Made by a program: the position numbers and the translations under genes | From: Kiloniellales bacterium | Lineage (GTDB): Bacteria > Pseudomonadota > Alphaproteobacteria > Kiloniellales > JAKSDN01 | DNA length: 12,732 bases | Assembly: GCA_022360075.1 (NCBI GenBank) | Contig: JAKSDN010000347.1 | Span: 1-12,732, forward strand | Reading direction: 5' to 3' | In this document: positions 5,694 through 12,732 of the stretch, in pieces | Position numbering within the stretch: position 1 is the stretch's first letter | Layout of the letters: each line of letters begins with the position of its first letter | Notes under the pieces: model-generated | Told to the model about the DNA's origin: nothing | The model's input: only the letters and a program-made list of their open reading frames with translations | The model's database searches: none

Positions 5694-7460
5694 ATGCACC
5701 GGGTCTTGCTTACCGTGACCGCCGGCGTCTTCGCGTCTGGTTTAGCCCAGGCGCAGGTAACCGAGGACGATCTGCGGAACGATCAAACGATCACGAATCA
5801 AGTCGTCACGAACGGCATGGGGCGGCACCTGCATCGCTATAGCCCCCTGGACAGCATCAACAAGCAGAACGTGAGGAACCTGGTTCCCGCCTGGGCCTTC
5901 TCCTTCGGCGGCGAGAAGCAGCGCGGCCAGGAAGCCCAGCCGCTGATCTACGACGGCATCATGTACGTGACCGGCTCCTATTCCCGGCTCTACGCGATCG
6001 ACGCGCGGACCGGCGAGGAGCTCTGGCAATACGATGCGCGCCTGCCGGAGGGCATTCTGCCCTGCTGCGACGTGGTGAACCGCGGGGCTGCGATTTACGG
6101 CGACAAGATCTACTTCGGTACGCTGGATGCGCGGATCATGGCGCTCGACCGCAAGACCGGCGATGTCGTCTGGCGCAAGAAGATCGCCGACTACAAGGCC
6201 GGCTACTCCTACACGGCCGCGCCGCTCATCGTGAACGGCCTGGTCATTACCGGCAACTCGGGCGGCGAGTTCGGGATCGTCGGCGAGGTGCAGGCGCGCG
6301 ATGCCGAGACCGGCGAGCTGGTTTGGACGCGCCCGGTGATCGAAGGTCATATGGGCACCTACAAAGGCGAGCCCTCGACCATGACCGGCGAGCTCAACGC
6401 CACTTGGCCGGGCGACATGTGGAAGACCGGCGGCGGGGCGACCTGGCTCGGCGGCACTTACGACATCGACACCGATACGCTGGTCTTCGGCGCCGGCAAC
6501 CCCGCGCCCTGGAACAGCCATCTTCGGGCCGCCGGCGAGCCGAGCGATGACAATTCCGGCGACAACCTCTATGCGGCCTCGCGCATCGGCATCAATCCGG
6601 CGAACGGCGAGATCAAGTGGCACTACCAGACCACGCCGCGCGAGGGCTGGGACTTCGACGGCGTGAACGAGGTGATCCCCTTCGTCGATGCCAACGGCAA
6701 CAAGCGCTATGCCACGGCCGACCGCAACGGCTTCTTCTACGTGCTGAACCGGGAAGACGGGGCCTTCGTCGACGCTTTTCCCTTCGTGCGGGACATCACC
6801 TGGGCCGAGGGGATCGACGAGAGCGGCCGGCCGATCTTCGTCGAGAACAACCGTCCCGGAAACCCGGCGGCGGCGGCCGATGGCGCCAAGGGCGAGATCG
6901 TCTTCGCCGTGCCCTCGTTCCTGGGCGGCAAGAACTGGATGCCGATGGCCTACAGCGAAAAGACCGGTCTGTTCTACGTGCCCTCCAACGAGTGGGGCAT
7001 GGACATCTGGAACGAGCCGATCACCTACAAGAAGGGTGCCGCCTATCTCGGCGCGGGCTTCACCATCAAGCCCCTGTTCGAGGACTACATCGGCTCGCTC
7101 AAGGCCATCGACCCCCTGACCGGCGAGACCAAGTGGGAGTACAAGAACGACGCCCCGCTCTGGGCCGGCGTCATGACCACCGGCGGCGGCCTGGTCTTCA
7201 CCGGCACGCCCGAGGGCTTCCTCAAGGCCTTCGACGACGCAACCGGCGAGGAGCTCTGGTCGTTCCAGACCGGCTCCGGCGTGGTCGGCCAGCCGATTAG
7301 CTGGGACATGGACGGCGAGCAGTATGTCGCTGTGCTCTCCGGTTGGGGCGGGGCCGTGCCGCTTTGGGGCGGCGAGGTCGCCAAGAAGGTGAACTACCTC
7401 AATCAGGGCGGCATGATCTGGGTCTTCAAGCTGCCCAAGGGACTGGCCTCGGCCAACTGA
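5694..7460 (+). CDS. PQQ-dependent alcohol dehydrogenase, ExaA family, predicted lanthanide-dependent (PedH/ExaF type)
   Basis: 588 residues from ATG 5694, chosen for its AGGGAGG site and the signal peptide [20 protein letters not shown]. It is an eight-bladed PQQ propeller that oxidises alcohols to aldehydes in the periplasm. Family marks: the adjacent-Cys disulfide PCCDVVNRG (Cys124-Cys125) over the cofactor, SGGEFG with Glu192, the TGGGATW segment with Trp251 stacking on [12 protein letters not shown] with Asn269, and [11 protein letters not shown] with catalytic Asp320. Asp322, two residues later, is the extra ligand found in lanthanide-dependent enzymes (XoxF, PedH, ExaF); Ca-dependent ExaA has Ser there. 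Later blocks ([78 protein letters not shown]) follow ExaA closely rather than XoxF or MxaF. No fused cytochrome domain, so electrons go to a separate c-type cytochrome, probably the PedF homologue upstream. The family is certain; metal preference is inferred from Asp322. Confidence 0.95.
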   Translation: MHRVLLTVTAGVFASGLAQAQVTEDDLRNDQTITNQVVTNGMGRHLHRYSPLDSINKQNVRNLVPAWAFSFGGEKQRGQEAQPLIYDGIMYVTGSYSRLYAIDARTGEELWQYDARLPEGILPCCDVVNRGAAIYGDKIYFGTLDARIMALDRKTGDVVWRKKIADYKAGYSYTAAPLIVNGLVITGNSGGEFGIVGEVQARDAETGELVWTRPVIEGHMGTYKGEPSTMTGELNATWPGDMWKTGGGATWLGGTYDIDTDTLVFGAGNPAPWNSHLRAAGEPSDDNSGDNLYAASRIGINPANGEIKWHYQTTPREGWDFDGVNEVIPFVDANGNKRYATADRNGFFYVLNREDGAFVDAFPFVRDITWAEGIDESGRPIFVENNRPGNPAAAADGAKGEIVFAVPSFLGGKNWMPMAYSEKTGLFYVPSNEWGMDIWNEPITYKKGAAYLGAGFTIKPLFEDYIGSLKAIDPLTGETKWEYKNDAPLWAGVMTTGGGLVFTGTPEGFLKAFDDATGEELWSFQTGSGVVGQPISWDMDGEQYVAVLSGWGGAVPLWGGEVAKKVNYLNQGGMIWVFKLPKGLASAN

Positions 7461-7476
7461 TCCGCTCTGCACGGCG

Positions 7477-7507
7477 GGCGGGCGCATTTCGTCGCAATGC
7501 GCCCGCC
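7477..7507 (+). terminator. Strong hairpin after the dehydrogenase gene
   Basis: GGCGGGCGCATT (7477-7488) and AATGCGCCCGCC (7496-7507) form a perfect 12-bp GC-rich stem with a 7-base loop, 16 bases after the dehydrogenase stop codon and 81 bases before the regulator start. No T-run follows, but placement and stability suggest a terminator or mRNA-stabilising 3' hairpin. It separates the enzyme transcript from the signalling operon. Confidence 0.65.
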
Positions 7508-7588
7508 GCGCCGCAGAAAGTTAGGCCCTTGTCCGAGTATCGTTTTTCGCTCTCGTGCCTGCTATTCTGAAGATGGAGCGAAAGTCGT

Positions 7589-8317
7589 TTGGCGATGACA
7601 GAGGTTTCCAAGGATAGCGAGGCCCGGCCGCAGCGGGTCAGCCTGTTCTCCGCGCTCGTCGTGGACGATCATCCGCTGTTCTGCGAGGCGCTCTCGATGA
7701 CCCTCAAGTCCGCCTTGAGTGTAGAGAAGATCATCACGGCGGACCGGCTGGAGCGGGCGATCACGCTGGTGCAGGGGGAGGCACGGCCGGACGTCGTCCT
7801 GCTCGATCTGAACCTGCCCGACGTCAACGGGATGGAGGGACTGATCCGTCTGAAGACGGCGGCGCCGGACGTGCCGATCATCGTCGTCTCGTCGCTGGCC
7901 GAGAACCGGATCATCGCCTCCGCCATCAAGGCCGGCGCTTCGGGCTTCATCCCCAAGCACAGTCAGCGCGAGGTGTTCCTGCGCGCCTTCGCCGAAATCT
8001 GGGCCGGCAAGACCTATGTGCCGGACGGCTACGTGCCGGTCTCGGCCGAGGCGGGCGATGCTCCTTCGGCGGAGGAGGATGCGATCCATCGCCTTGCGCA
8101 GCTCACACCGCAGCAAGCGCGGATTCTGCGCTTCGTCTGCGAAGGCAAGCTCAACAAGCAGATCGCTTTCGACCTCTCGATCGCCGAGACCACCGTCAAG
8201 GCGCACGTCACGGCCATCCTGCGCAAGCTCGGCGTGCACAGCCGCACGCAGGCGGTGCTGATGGCTCAGAACGCCCATTTTGCAAAGATCTTGCAGGAAA
8301 GCAGCCAGGTCCCCTAA
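7589..8317 (+). CDS. NarL/FixJ-type response regulator with LuxR helix-turn-helix
   Basis: 242 residues. The receiver domain (about 20-137) has the acidic pair Asp26-Asp27 in VVDDHPL, phospho-acceptor Asp73 in LLDLNLPD, Ser101/Ser102 at the switch position and Lys123 in FIPKHS. A linker leads to a LuxR-type DNA-binding domain (about 172-226): LTPQQARILRFVCEGKLNKQIA, TTVKAHVTAILRKLGVHSRTQAV. The GKLNKQIA..TTVKAHV form resembles the AgmR/ErbR and ExaE regulators that control PQQ ethanol oxidation in Pseudomonas. Two starts are possible: TTG 7589, with GGAG at 7575-7578 ten bases before it, or ATG 7595. It is the first gene of a three-gene signalling operon, so the kinase encoded downstream is its likely partner. 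Target genes are inferred to be the adjacent PQQ dehydrogenase and accessory units. Confidence 0.9.
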   Translation: MAMTEVSKDSEARPQRVSLFSALVVDDHPLFCEALSMTLKSALSVEKIITADRLERAITLVQGEARPDVVLLDLNLPDVNGMEGLIRLKTAAPDVPIIVVSSLAENRIIASAIKAGASGFIPKHSQREVFLRAFAEIWAGKTYVPDGYVPVSAEAGDAPSAEEDAIHRLAQLTPQQARILRFVCEGKLNKQIAFDLSIAETTVKAHVTAILRKLGVHSRTQAVLMAQNAHFAKILQESSQVP

Positions 8318-8356
8318 CTTACCGCAAACAAGAAAGATAAATGGTTTCAGGGGAGG

Positions 8357-9541
8357 ATGATGGACGCAACGGTCATGCCGTCTGCGGCCAAGAAGCTCGC
8401 GTCACGTGTGGTGCGAACGGCCCATGCCGAGGTCGACAAGCCTCGCTTGGCGTTGTCGCGTCTCGCAAGCGAGATCGGGACGGAGGACCTGAGCCTCGTC
8501 GTCCTCTTCGTCTCGCCGGCCGCGGATCTGCCCGCGGTCGCTGCGGGGGCCAAGGAGACCTTCGGCCGAATTCCGGTGGTCGGCTGCACCACGGCTGGGG
8601 AGATCTCGCCGAAGGGCTACACGGAAAACGAGATCGTGGCCGTCGGCTTTCCCAAGGCCCACTTCGTGTCGCTGATACAGTTCATCGGCGATCTGACGGC
8701 TCTCGCCCGCCAGAATGTGGCGAGCGAGACGGTCAAGCTGCGCGGCGAGCTCGTGCGGATGGCGCCCGACTGGGAGTCGGAGTTCGCTTTTCTCATGGTC
8801 GACGGCCTGTCGCTGCTGGAGGACCAGCTTGTATCCACGCTGAGCACGGCGCTCGGGTCGACGCCACTGTTCGGTGGCTCTGCGGGCGACCGGCTCGACT
8901 TCCGCCAGACCTTCGTGCTGCACGACGGCGAGATGCACGGCGATGCGGCGGTGCTCGCCCTGCTGCGTACCAACTGCGCGGTCAAGGTGTTCAACTTCGA
9001 TCACCTGACACCGACCGAGCGCAAGATGGTCGTCACCGAGGCGGACCCGGAACGCCGGGTCGTGCGCCAGATCAACGCCGAGCCCGCGGCCCGCGAATAT
9101 GCGCGCATCGTCGGTATGGACCCCGAGCAGCTCTCGCCGTTCATCTTCGCCGCCCATCCCGTGGTCGTGAAGGTCGGCGGCAAGCATCATGTGCGCGCCA
9201 TTCAGAAGGTCGAGCAGAGTGGCGATCTGACTTTCTTTTCCGCGATCGACGAAGGCCTGGTGCTGACTCTCGCCGATCCGCGGGATATCTCCCAGCACTT
9301 GCAGGGCGCGATGCGCGAACTCTCCGGCACGGCCAAGCCCGAGGCCATCATCGCCTGCGACTGCATCCTGCGCCGCGTCGAGGCCGAGCAGAAGCAGGCC
9401 ATCGGCGCGCTGTCGCGGACCCTCGCCGCCAACAACGTGATCGGCTTCAGCACCTACGGCGAGCAGATGAACTCCGTGCACGTCAACCAGACCATGACCG
9501 GGGTCGCGATCTACCCGCCGGATAGCGAGGCCGAAGAGTGA
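8357..9541 (+). CDS. FIST-domain signal-sensing protein (FIST_N + FIST_C)
   Basis: 394 residues, cytosolic, with no signal peptide or membrane segment. FIST_N covers about 45-225: LSLVVLFVSP, VVGCTTAGEISPKGY (74-88), FLMVDGLS and the hallmark LFGGSAGDRLDF (171-182). FIST_C covers about 230-380, ending with IIACDCILRR (331-340), VIGFSTYGEQ (361-370) and NQTMTGVAIY. FIST domains were described as sensory domains proposed to bind small ligands such as amino acids, often encoded beside kinases or chemoreceptors. Here the gene sits 39 bases after the response regulator and overlaps the histidine kinase by four bases, so the protein very likely acts as the kinase's input partner. Start: ATG 8357 or the adjacent ATG 8360; AGGGGAGG (8349-8356) abuts them, so 8360 may be the real one. 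The ligand is unknown. Cys334 and Cys336 form a possible metal or redox site. Confidence 0.9.
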   Translation: MMDATVMPSAAKKLASRVVRTAHAEVDKPRLALSRLASEIGTEDLSLVVLFVSPAADLPAVAAGAKETFGRIPVVGCTTAGEISPKGYTENEIVAVGFPKAHFVSLIQFIGDLTALARQNVASETVKLRGELVRMAPDWESEFAFLMVDGLSLLEDQLVSTLSTALGSTPLFGGSAGDRLDFRQTFVLHDGEMHGDAAVLALLRTNCAVKVFNFDHLTPTERKMVVTEADPERRVVRQINAEPAAREYARIVGMDPEQLSPFIFAAHPVVVKVGGKHHVRAIQKVEQSGDLTFFSAIDEGLVLTLADPRDISQHLQGAMRELSGTAKPEAIIACDCILRRVEAEQKQAIGALSRTLAANNVIGFSTYGEQMNSVHVNQTMTGVAIYPPDSEAEE

Positions 9542-11763
9542 ATCTCTCGCTGATCAATCCGTCGGACACGCTCGAGCAGCAGAACGAGAAGCTGCTCAAG
9601 ATCACCGCCGTGCTGATGCAGCGTGTCGAGCAAGCGACCGACGACAGCGGGGCCGCCTACGCCCATTTCCAGCGCGCCCTCATGCTCGAAGAGGAGGTGC
9701 GCGCGCGCACCAGCGACCTCGAGCAGACCCTCGAGCTGCTCAATCAGTCCAACGCCGAGCTGTCAAAGGCCACCGATGCCGCCGAGCGGGCCCGGGCGGA
9801 CCTGTCGAACGCCCTCGAGGCCGTGCAGGAGGGCTTCGCCCTCTTCAACGCGGACGAAGTCATGGTCATGTGCAACAGCCGCTTCGGCATGCACATGCCG
9901 GATATCCGAGCGCAGCTCCGCCCGGGCCTGACGTTTCGCGATTACGTCCGGCTCGTCAGCCAGAGCAAGTTCCTCGCTCTGCCCGCGGGGGAAACGCCGG
10001 AGAGCTGGGCCGAGGAGCGGCGGCGCAAGCACAAGCAAAGCCACGTCAACTTCAACGTCCGGCTCGGCGGCGATAACTGGATTCAGGTGAGCGAGTACCG
10101 CATGGCCGACCAGGGCACGGCCATCCTGCAGACCGACGTCACCGACATGATCCGCCTGGAACGCCAGGAGCGCGAGAAGCTCCTGGACGACCAGGCGCGG
10201 CTGATTCGGGCGACGCTCGACCACATCAATCAAGGCATTTGCATTTTCGACAGCCAATATCGCCTGGTCGGCTGGAACCGGCGCCTCGACGAGCTTCTCA
10301 ATCCGCCGATCCATCTACTTCAGATCGGCCGCACCTTCGATCGCCTGTTCGATCACATTTGTCAGGATCTCGGCTTCGCCAGTCCCGAGGAGCGAGCGCG
10401 GGTGACGGACTGGGTGCGCCGGCCGAGTGGCCGGCCGCCGCTGTCGCTCGAAGTGAAGCACAAGGAGAAGACCCACTTGGACGTCTTCGGCCAGGAGATG
10501 CCCGACAAGGGATTCGTCATCAGCTTCACTGACGTCACGGCCGAGCACGAAGCGATCGGGGCCCTGTCCGCCGTGAACGAGACCCTGGAGCAGCGCGTGC
10601 TCGATCGCACTTTAGCGCTGGAGGACGCGCTGGAGGAGGCCGAGCGCGCCAATGCCTCCAAGTCGCGCTTCGTCGCGGCGGCGAGCCATGACCTGCTGCA
10701 GCCCCTCTCGGCCGCGAAGCTCTTCCTGTCCTCGCTCGCCAACATGGACCTGGGCGCGGAGCGGCTCCAGATCGCACAGCGCGCGCAGCGCGCGCTGAAG
10801 AGCGTCGAGGCCATCCTCGATGCCTTGCTCGACATCTCGAAGCTCGATTCGGGCCGCGCCGCAGTGGAGATCGCGGCCTTTCCGGTCGGCCAGATCCTGG
10901 GACCCCTACGCGACGAGTTCCAACCGATGGCGCGGCAGAAGGGCCTCGATTTCCGGGTGCTCGACTGCGGTCACTTCGTCAAGAGCGACCCTTCCTATCT
11001 GCGGCGCATCCTTCAGAACCTCATCGCCAACGCGATCCGCTATACGGAGTCCGGAAAGGTCCTCGTCGGCACGCGGCGGCGGGGCACCGACTTACGGTTC
11101 GAGGTCTGGGACACCGGCCCCGGCATTCCCGAGGACATGCAGGAGATCGTCTTCCGCGAGTTTCAGCGCCTCGAGAACTCCGAGACCTCCGGCGACGGGG
11201 TCGGCCTCGGGCTCGCCATCGTGGAGCGGGCCTGCGCGCTCCTGGACCATCCTTTGGCCATGCGCTCCGTGCCGGGGCGCGGCACCGGCTTCTTCGTGAC
11301 CGTCCCGATCAGCCAGGGGCTCGTGCTCGAGGGGGCGGAGCGCCGGGCCGAGAGCCCGGAGGAGCAGGACGCCGGTCACCTGATCGCGCTGGTCATCGAG
11401 AACGACGCCGAGGTGCGCCGGAGCATGGCCACTTTGCTGGAGAGCTGGGGCGTCAGCGTCTTCGACGTCCAAGACGAGGCCGAGGCCCTCGCGCTTCTGC
11501 AGGACATCGGCGTCGCACCGGATGTCCTCTTGGTCGACTATCATCTGGACCACGGCCAGAACGGGCTCGACGCCGTCAACGCGATCCGCGCGCGCTTCGG
11601 TGCGCTGCCGGCCGCTTTGCTGACGGCGAACCGCTCGGCGGAGCTCCGCAAGCGCTGCGATTCGGAAGGGATCGGCTTCATGAACAAGCCGATCGACCCC
11701 TCGGCCTTGCTCAAGTTCCTGAGCGCAATCCGGCCTCAGGAGGCGGGCCTGCCATCGGGTTAG
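9538..11763 (+). CDS. Cytosolic PAS-containing hybrid histidine kinase (NahK/ErcS'-like)
   Basis: 741 residues from GTG 9538, whose GTGA overlaps the FIST stop codon. Order: an N-terminal coiled-coil region (about 10-92); a first PAS-like domain (about 93-205, EAVQEGFALFNADEVMVMCNSRF); a second (about 222-335, LDHINQGICIFDSQYRLVGWNRR); a second coiled coil (about 340-375); HisKA with phospho-acceptor His384 in AASHDLLQPLSAAK; HATPase with N box (NLIANAIRY, around 494-502), DTGPGIP (525-531) and GDGVGLGLAIV (552-562); and a C-terminal receiver (about 616-732) with acidic residues Glu621 and Asp623, phospho-acceptor Asp667, Thr696 and Lys717. No membrane segment, so it senses a cytoplasmic signal. 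The HDLLQPL phosphorylation motif is that of the NahK/ErcS' group, which in Pseudomonas includes kinases of the ethanol-oxidation circuit. Partners are likely the FIST protein (input) and the response regulator of the same operon (output). No HPt domain is fused. Confidence 0.92.
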   Translation: MNLSLINPSDTLEQQNEKLLKITAVLMQRVEQATDDSGAAYAHFQRALMLEEEVRARTSDLEQTLELLNQSNAELSKATDAAERARADLSNALEAVQEGFALFNADEVMVMCNSRFGMHMPDIRAQLRPGLTFRDYVRLVSQSKFLALPAGETPESWAEERRRKHKQSHVNFNVRLGGDNWIQVSEYRMADQGTAILQTDVTDMIRLERQEREKLLDDQARLIRATLDHINQGICIFDSQYRLVGWNRRLDELLNPPIHLLQIGRTFDRLFDHICQDLGFASPEERARVTDWVRRPSGRPPLSLEVKHKEKTHLDVFGQEMPDKGFVISFTDVTAEHEAIGALSAVNETLEQRVLDRTLALEDALEEAERANASKSRFVAAASHDLLQPLSAAKLFLSSLANMDLGAERLQIAQRAQRALKSVEAILDALLDISKLDSGRAAVEIAAFPVGQILGPLRDEFQPMARQKGLDFRVLDCGHFVKSDPSYLRRILQNLIANAIRYTESGKVLVGTRRRGTDLRFEVWDTGPGIPEDMQEIVFREFQRLENSETSGDGVGLGLAIVERACALLDHPLAMRSVPGRGTGFFVTVPISQGLVLEGAERRAESPEEQDAGHLIALVIENDAEVRRSMATLLESWGVSVFDVQDEAEALALLQDIGVAPDVLLVDYHLDHGQNGLDAVNAIRARFGALPAALLTANRSAELRKRCDSEGIGFMNKPIDPSALLKFLSAIRPQEAGLPSG

Positions 11764-11775
11764 GCCGGGTTCGGC

Positions 11776-12732
11776 TCAGTCGTGGCTGAGTCTGGTGCGG
11801 CGCTCCAGGTAGGCGCCGTAGCGCGACAGGCCGAAGACGAACAGGAAGTAGATGGCACCGACGAAGACGTAGACCTCGACGAACTGGCCGGTCCAGTCAC
11901 CGCGGCCGATGGCGGCGTTGCCCGAGGCCATGATCTCGAAAAAGCCGATGATGGTGACGATCGAGGTCTCCTTGAAGGTGATGACGAACTGATTGATCGT
12001 CGAGGGCAGGCTGTTGCGAAAGGCCTGCGGCAGCAGGATGGTGAATACGCGGCCCCAGTACTTCATGCCGAGTGCGATCGCCGCCTCCTCCTGGCCGTCG
12101 GGTATCGCCTGCAGGCCGGCACGGATGATCTCCGCCTGGTAGCAGGCGAAAAAGACGGCGAAAGCCAGGACCACGCGCCCAAGCTTGTCGCCCTGCGCCC
12201 AGTCGGGCACGACGAAGGGCACGACGACGGCCGCCGCGAAGAGGATGGTCAGCAGCGGCAGCGAGCGCACGACGTCGATGACCGCGCCGGCGAGCCCGCG
12301 CAGGATCGGCAGCTTGGAACGTCGGGAGAGCGCCAGAACGATGGAAAGCGGCATACCGATCACCACCACGGCGGAGAAGATGAAGACGGTGAGCGACAGC
12401 CCGCCCCACTGCTCGGTGGTGACCACCGACAGACCGAAGAGGCCGCCGTACATCAGCAGCATGAAGCTGCCGAAGCCCGCCAGCCAAAGGGCCGGAAGGC
12501 GCTTGAGGCTCCAGAACCAGGGCAAGCACGAAAGCCCCATGGTCAGCACGATGGCCAGGCAGGCGAGGCTCGAGCGCCAGTGCTGCTCGTGGGGATAGAG
12601 CCCGAACAGGATCAGCCGGCCGCGCGCCTCGATCACGGCCCAGCAGGCGCCGCCGGCCTCGCGGCAAAGGTCCCGGTCGCTGAGCGACCAGACGGCCCCC
12701 AGGAAGGCCCAGTCGAAAACGCGGAGCAGGAC
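11776..12732 (-). CDS. aapM: General L-amino-acid ABC transporter permease (AapM-like), 5' end missing
   Basis: The frame runs in from the right edge and ends at TGA (11776-11778), giving 318 residues; an internal GTG at 12636 is not the start, because the upstream residues (FDWAFLGAVW, DRDLCREAGGAACWAVIEARGRL) continue family-like sequence. This Cys-rich loop followed by LILFGLYPHEQHW is typical of the AapM/BztC subunit. Several hydrophobic membrane segments follow. The C-terminal transporter domain starts near LTVFIFSAVVVIGMPLSIVLALSR, has DVVRSLPLLTILF, and carries the EAA loop EEAAIALGMKYWGRVFTILLPQ that docks the ATPase. AapM pairs with AapQ, AapJ and AapP to import many L-amino acids; on the minus strand AapQ and AapJ would lie to the right of the window and AapP to its left, but only 12 bases separate this stop from the convergent kinase gene, so no aapP follows here. 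Unrelated to the PQQ block. Confidence 0.88.
   Translation of the reverse strand, partial: VLLRVFDWAFLGAVWSLSDRDLCREAGGACWAVIEARGRLILFGLYPHEQHWRSSLACLAIVLTMGLSCLPWFWSLKRLPALWLAGFGSFMLLMYGGLFGLSVVTTEQWGGLSLTVFIFSAVVVIGMPLSIVLALSRRSKLPILRGLAGAVIDVVRSLPLLTILFAAAVVVPFVVPDWAQGDKLGRVVLAFAVFFACYQAEIIRAGLQAIPDGQEEAAIALGMKYWGRVFTILLPQAFRNSLPSTINQFVITFKETSIVTIIGFFEIMASGNAAIGRGDWTGQFVEVYVFVGAIYFLFVFGLSRYGAYLERRTRLSHD

Noticed and set aside
5742..7487. 581-codon open frame on the minus strand across the dehydrogenase gene
   Set aside because: Antisense shadow of a well-recognised PQQ dehydrogenase; composition is typical of reverse-complement GC-rich coding sequence.
7563..7568. TATTCT as a -10 box for the signalling operon
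   Set aside because: Position fits, but no matching -35 element could be identified; left as part of an unassigned promoter region 7508-7588.
8341..9525. Overlapping + strand frame through the FIST gene, of the same length as FIST
   Set aside because: Arg/Gly-rich out-of-frame translation without domain similarity; the FIST frame carries both FIST hallmarks and overlaps the kinase start.
11773..11792. Small hairpin between the convergent kinase and permease genes
   Set aside because: Only about seven pairs with one wobble, no T-run, and it overlaps the end of the permease gene; too weak to call a terminator.

Overview
The window reads as a high-GC alphaproteobacterial chromosome segment, probably from a Rhodospirillales-like organism. 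That placement is an inference from codon use, an AapM-type general amino-acid permease and the make-up of the PQQ gene cluster; no marker gene is present to fix it. Nearly all of it is one functional block for periplasmic, PQQ-dependent alcohol oxidation, flanked by an ApbE-type flavin transferase gene cut by the left edge and an amino-acid ABC permease gene cut by the right edge.

Layout. 1-714 (+): C-terminal part of an FAD:protein FMN transferase. 735-2345 (-): two abutting genes for a periplasmic family-3 solute-binding protein and a PedF-type cytochrome c-550 with a long C-terminal extension. 2346-2505: divergent promoter region. 2506-5263 (+): a PQQ-catabolism-associated ABC-type binding protein, a YVTN beta-propeller protein and a Sel1-repeat protein, all with signal peptides. 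5264-5693: a 430-base gene-free stretch with three different palindromic elements in a row, then the leader of the dehydrogenase gene. 5694-7460 (+): an ExaA-family PQQ alcohol dehydrogenase whose active site carries the extra aspartate typical of lanthanide-dependent enzymes. 7477-7507: a strong hairpin. 7589-11763 (+): a signalling operon of a NarL/LuxR-type response regulator, a FIST-domain sensor protein and a cytosolic PAS hybrid histidine kinase; the last two overlap by 4 bases. 11776-12732 (-): AapM-like permease, convergent with the kinase.

How it fits together (inference from families and context): the dehydrogenase oxidises an alcohol in the periplasm and passes electrons to the PedF cytochrome. 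The binding proteins, propeller and Sel1 protein are accessory periplasmic factors of unknown exact role that recur in such clusters. The FIST/kinase/regulator operon probably senses a cytoplasmic metabolite or redox cue and controls the dehydrogenase system. PQQ biosynthesis genes, the ABC permease and ATPase usually paired with the binding protein, and any HPt protein are not in this window.
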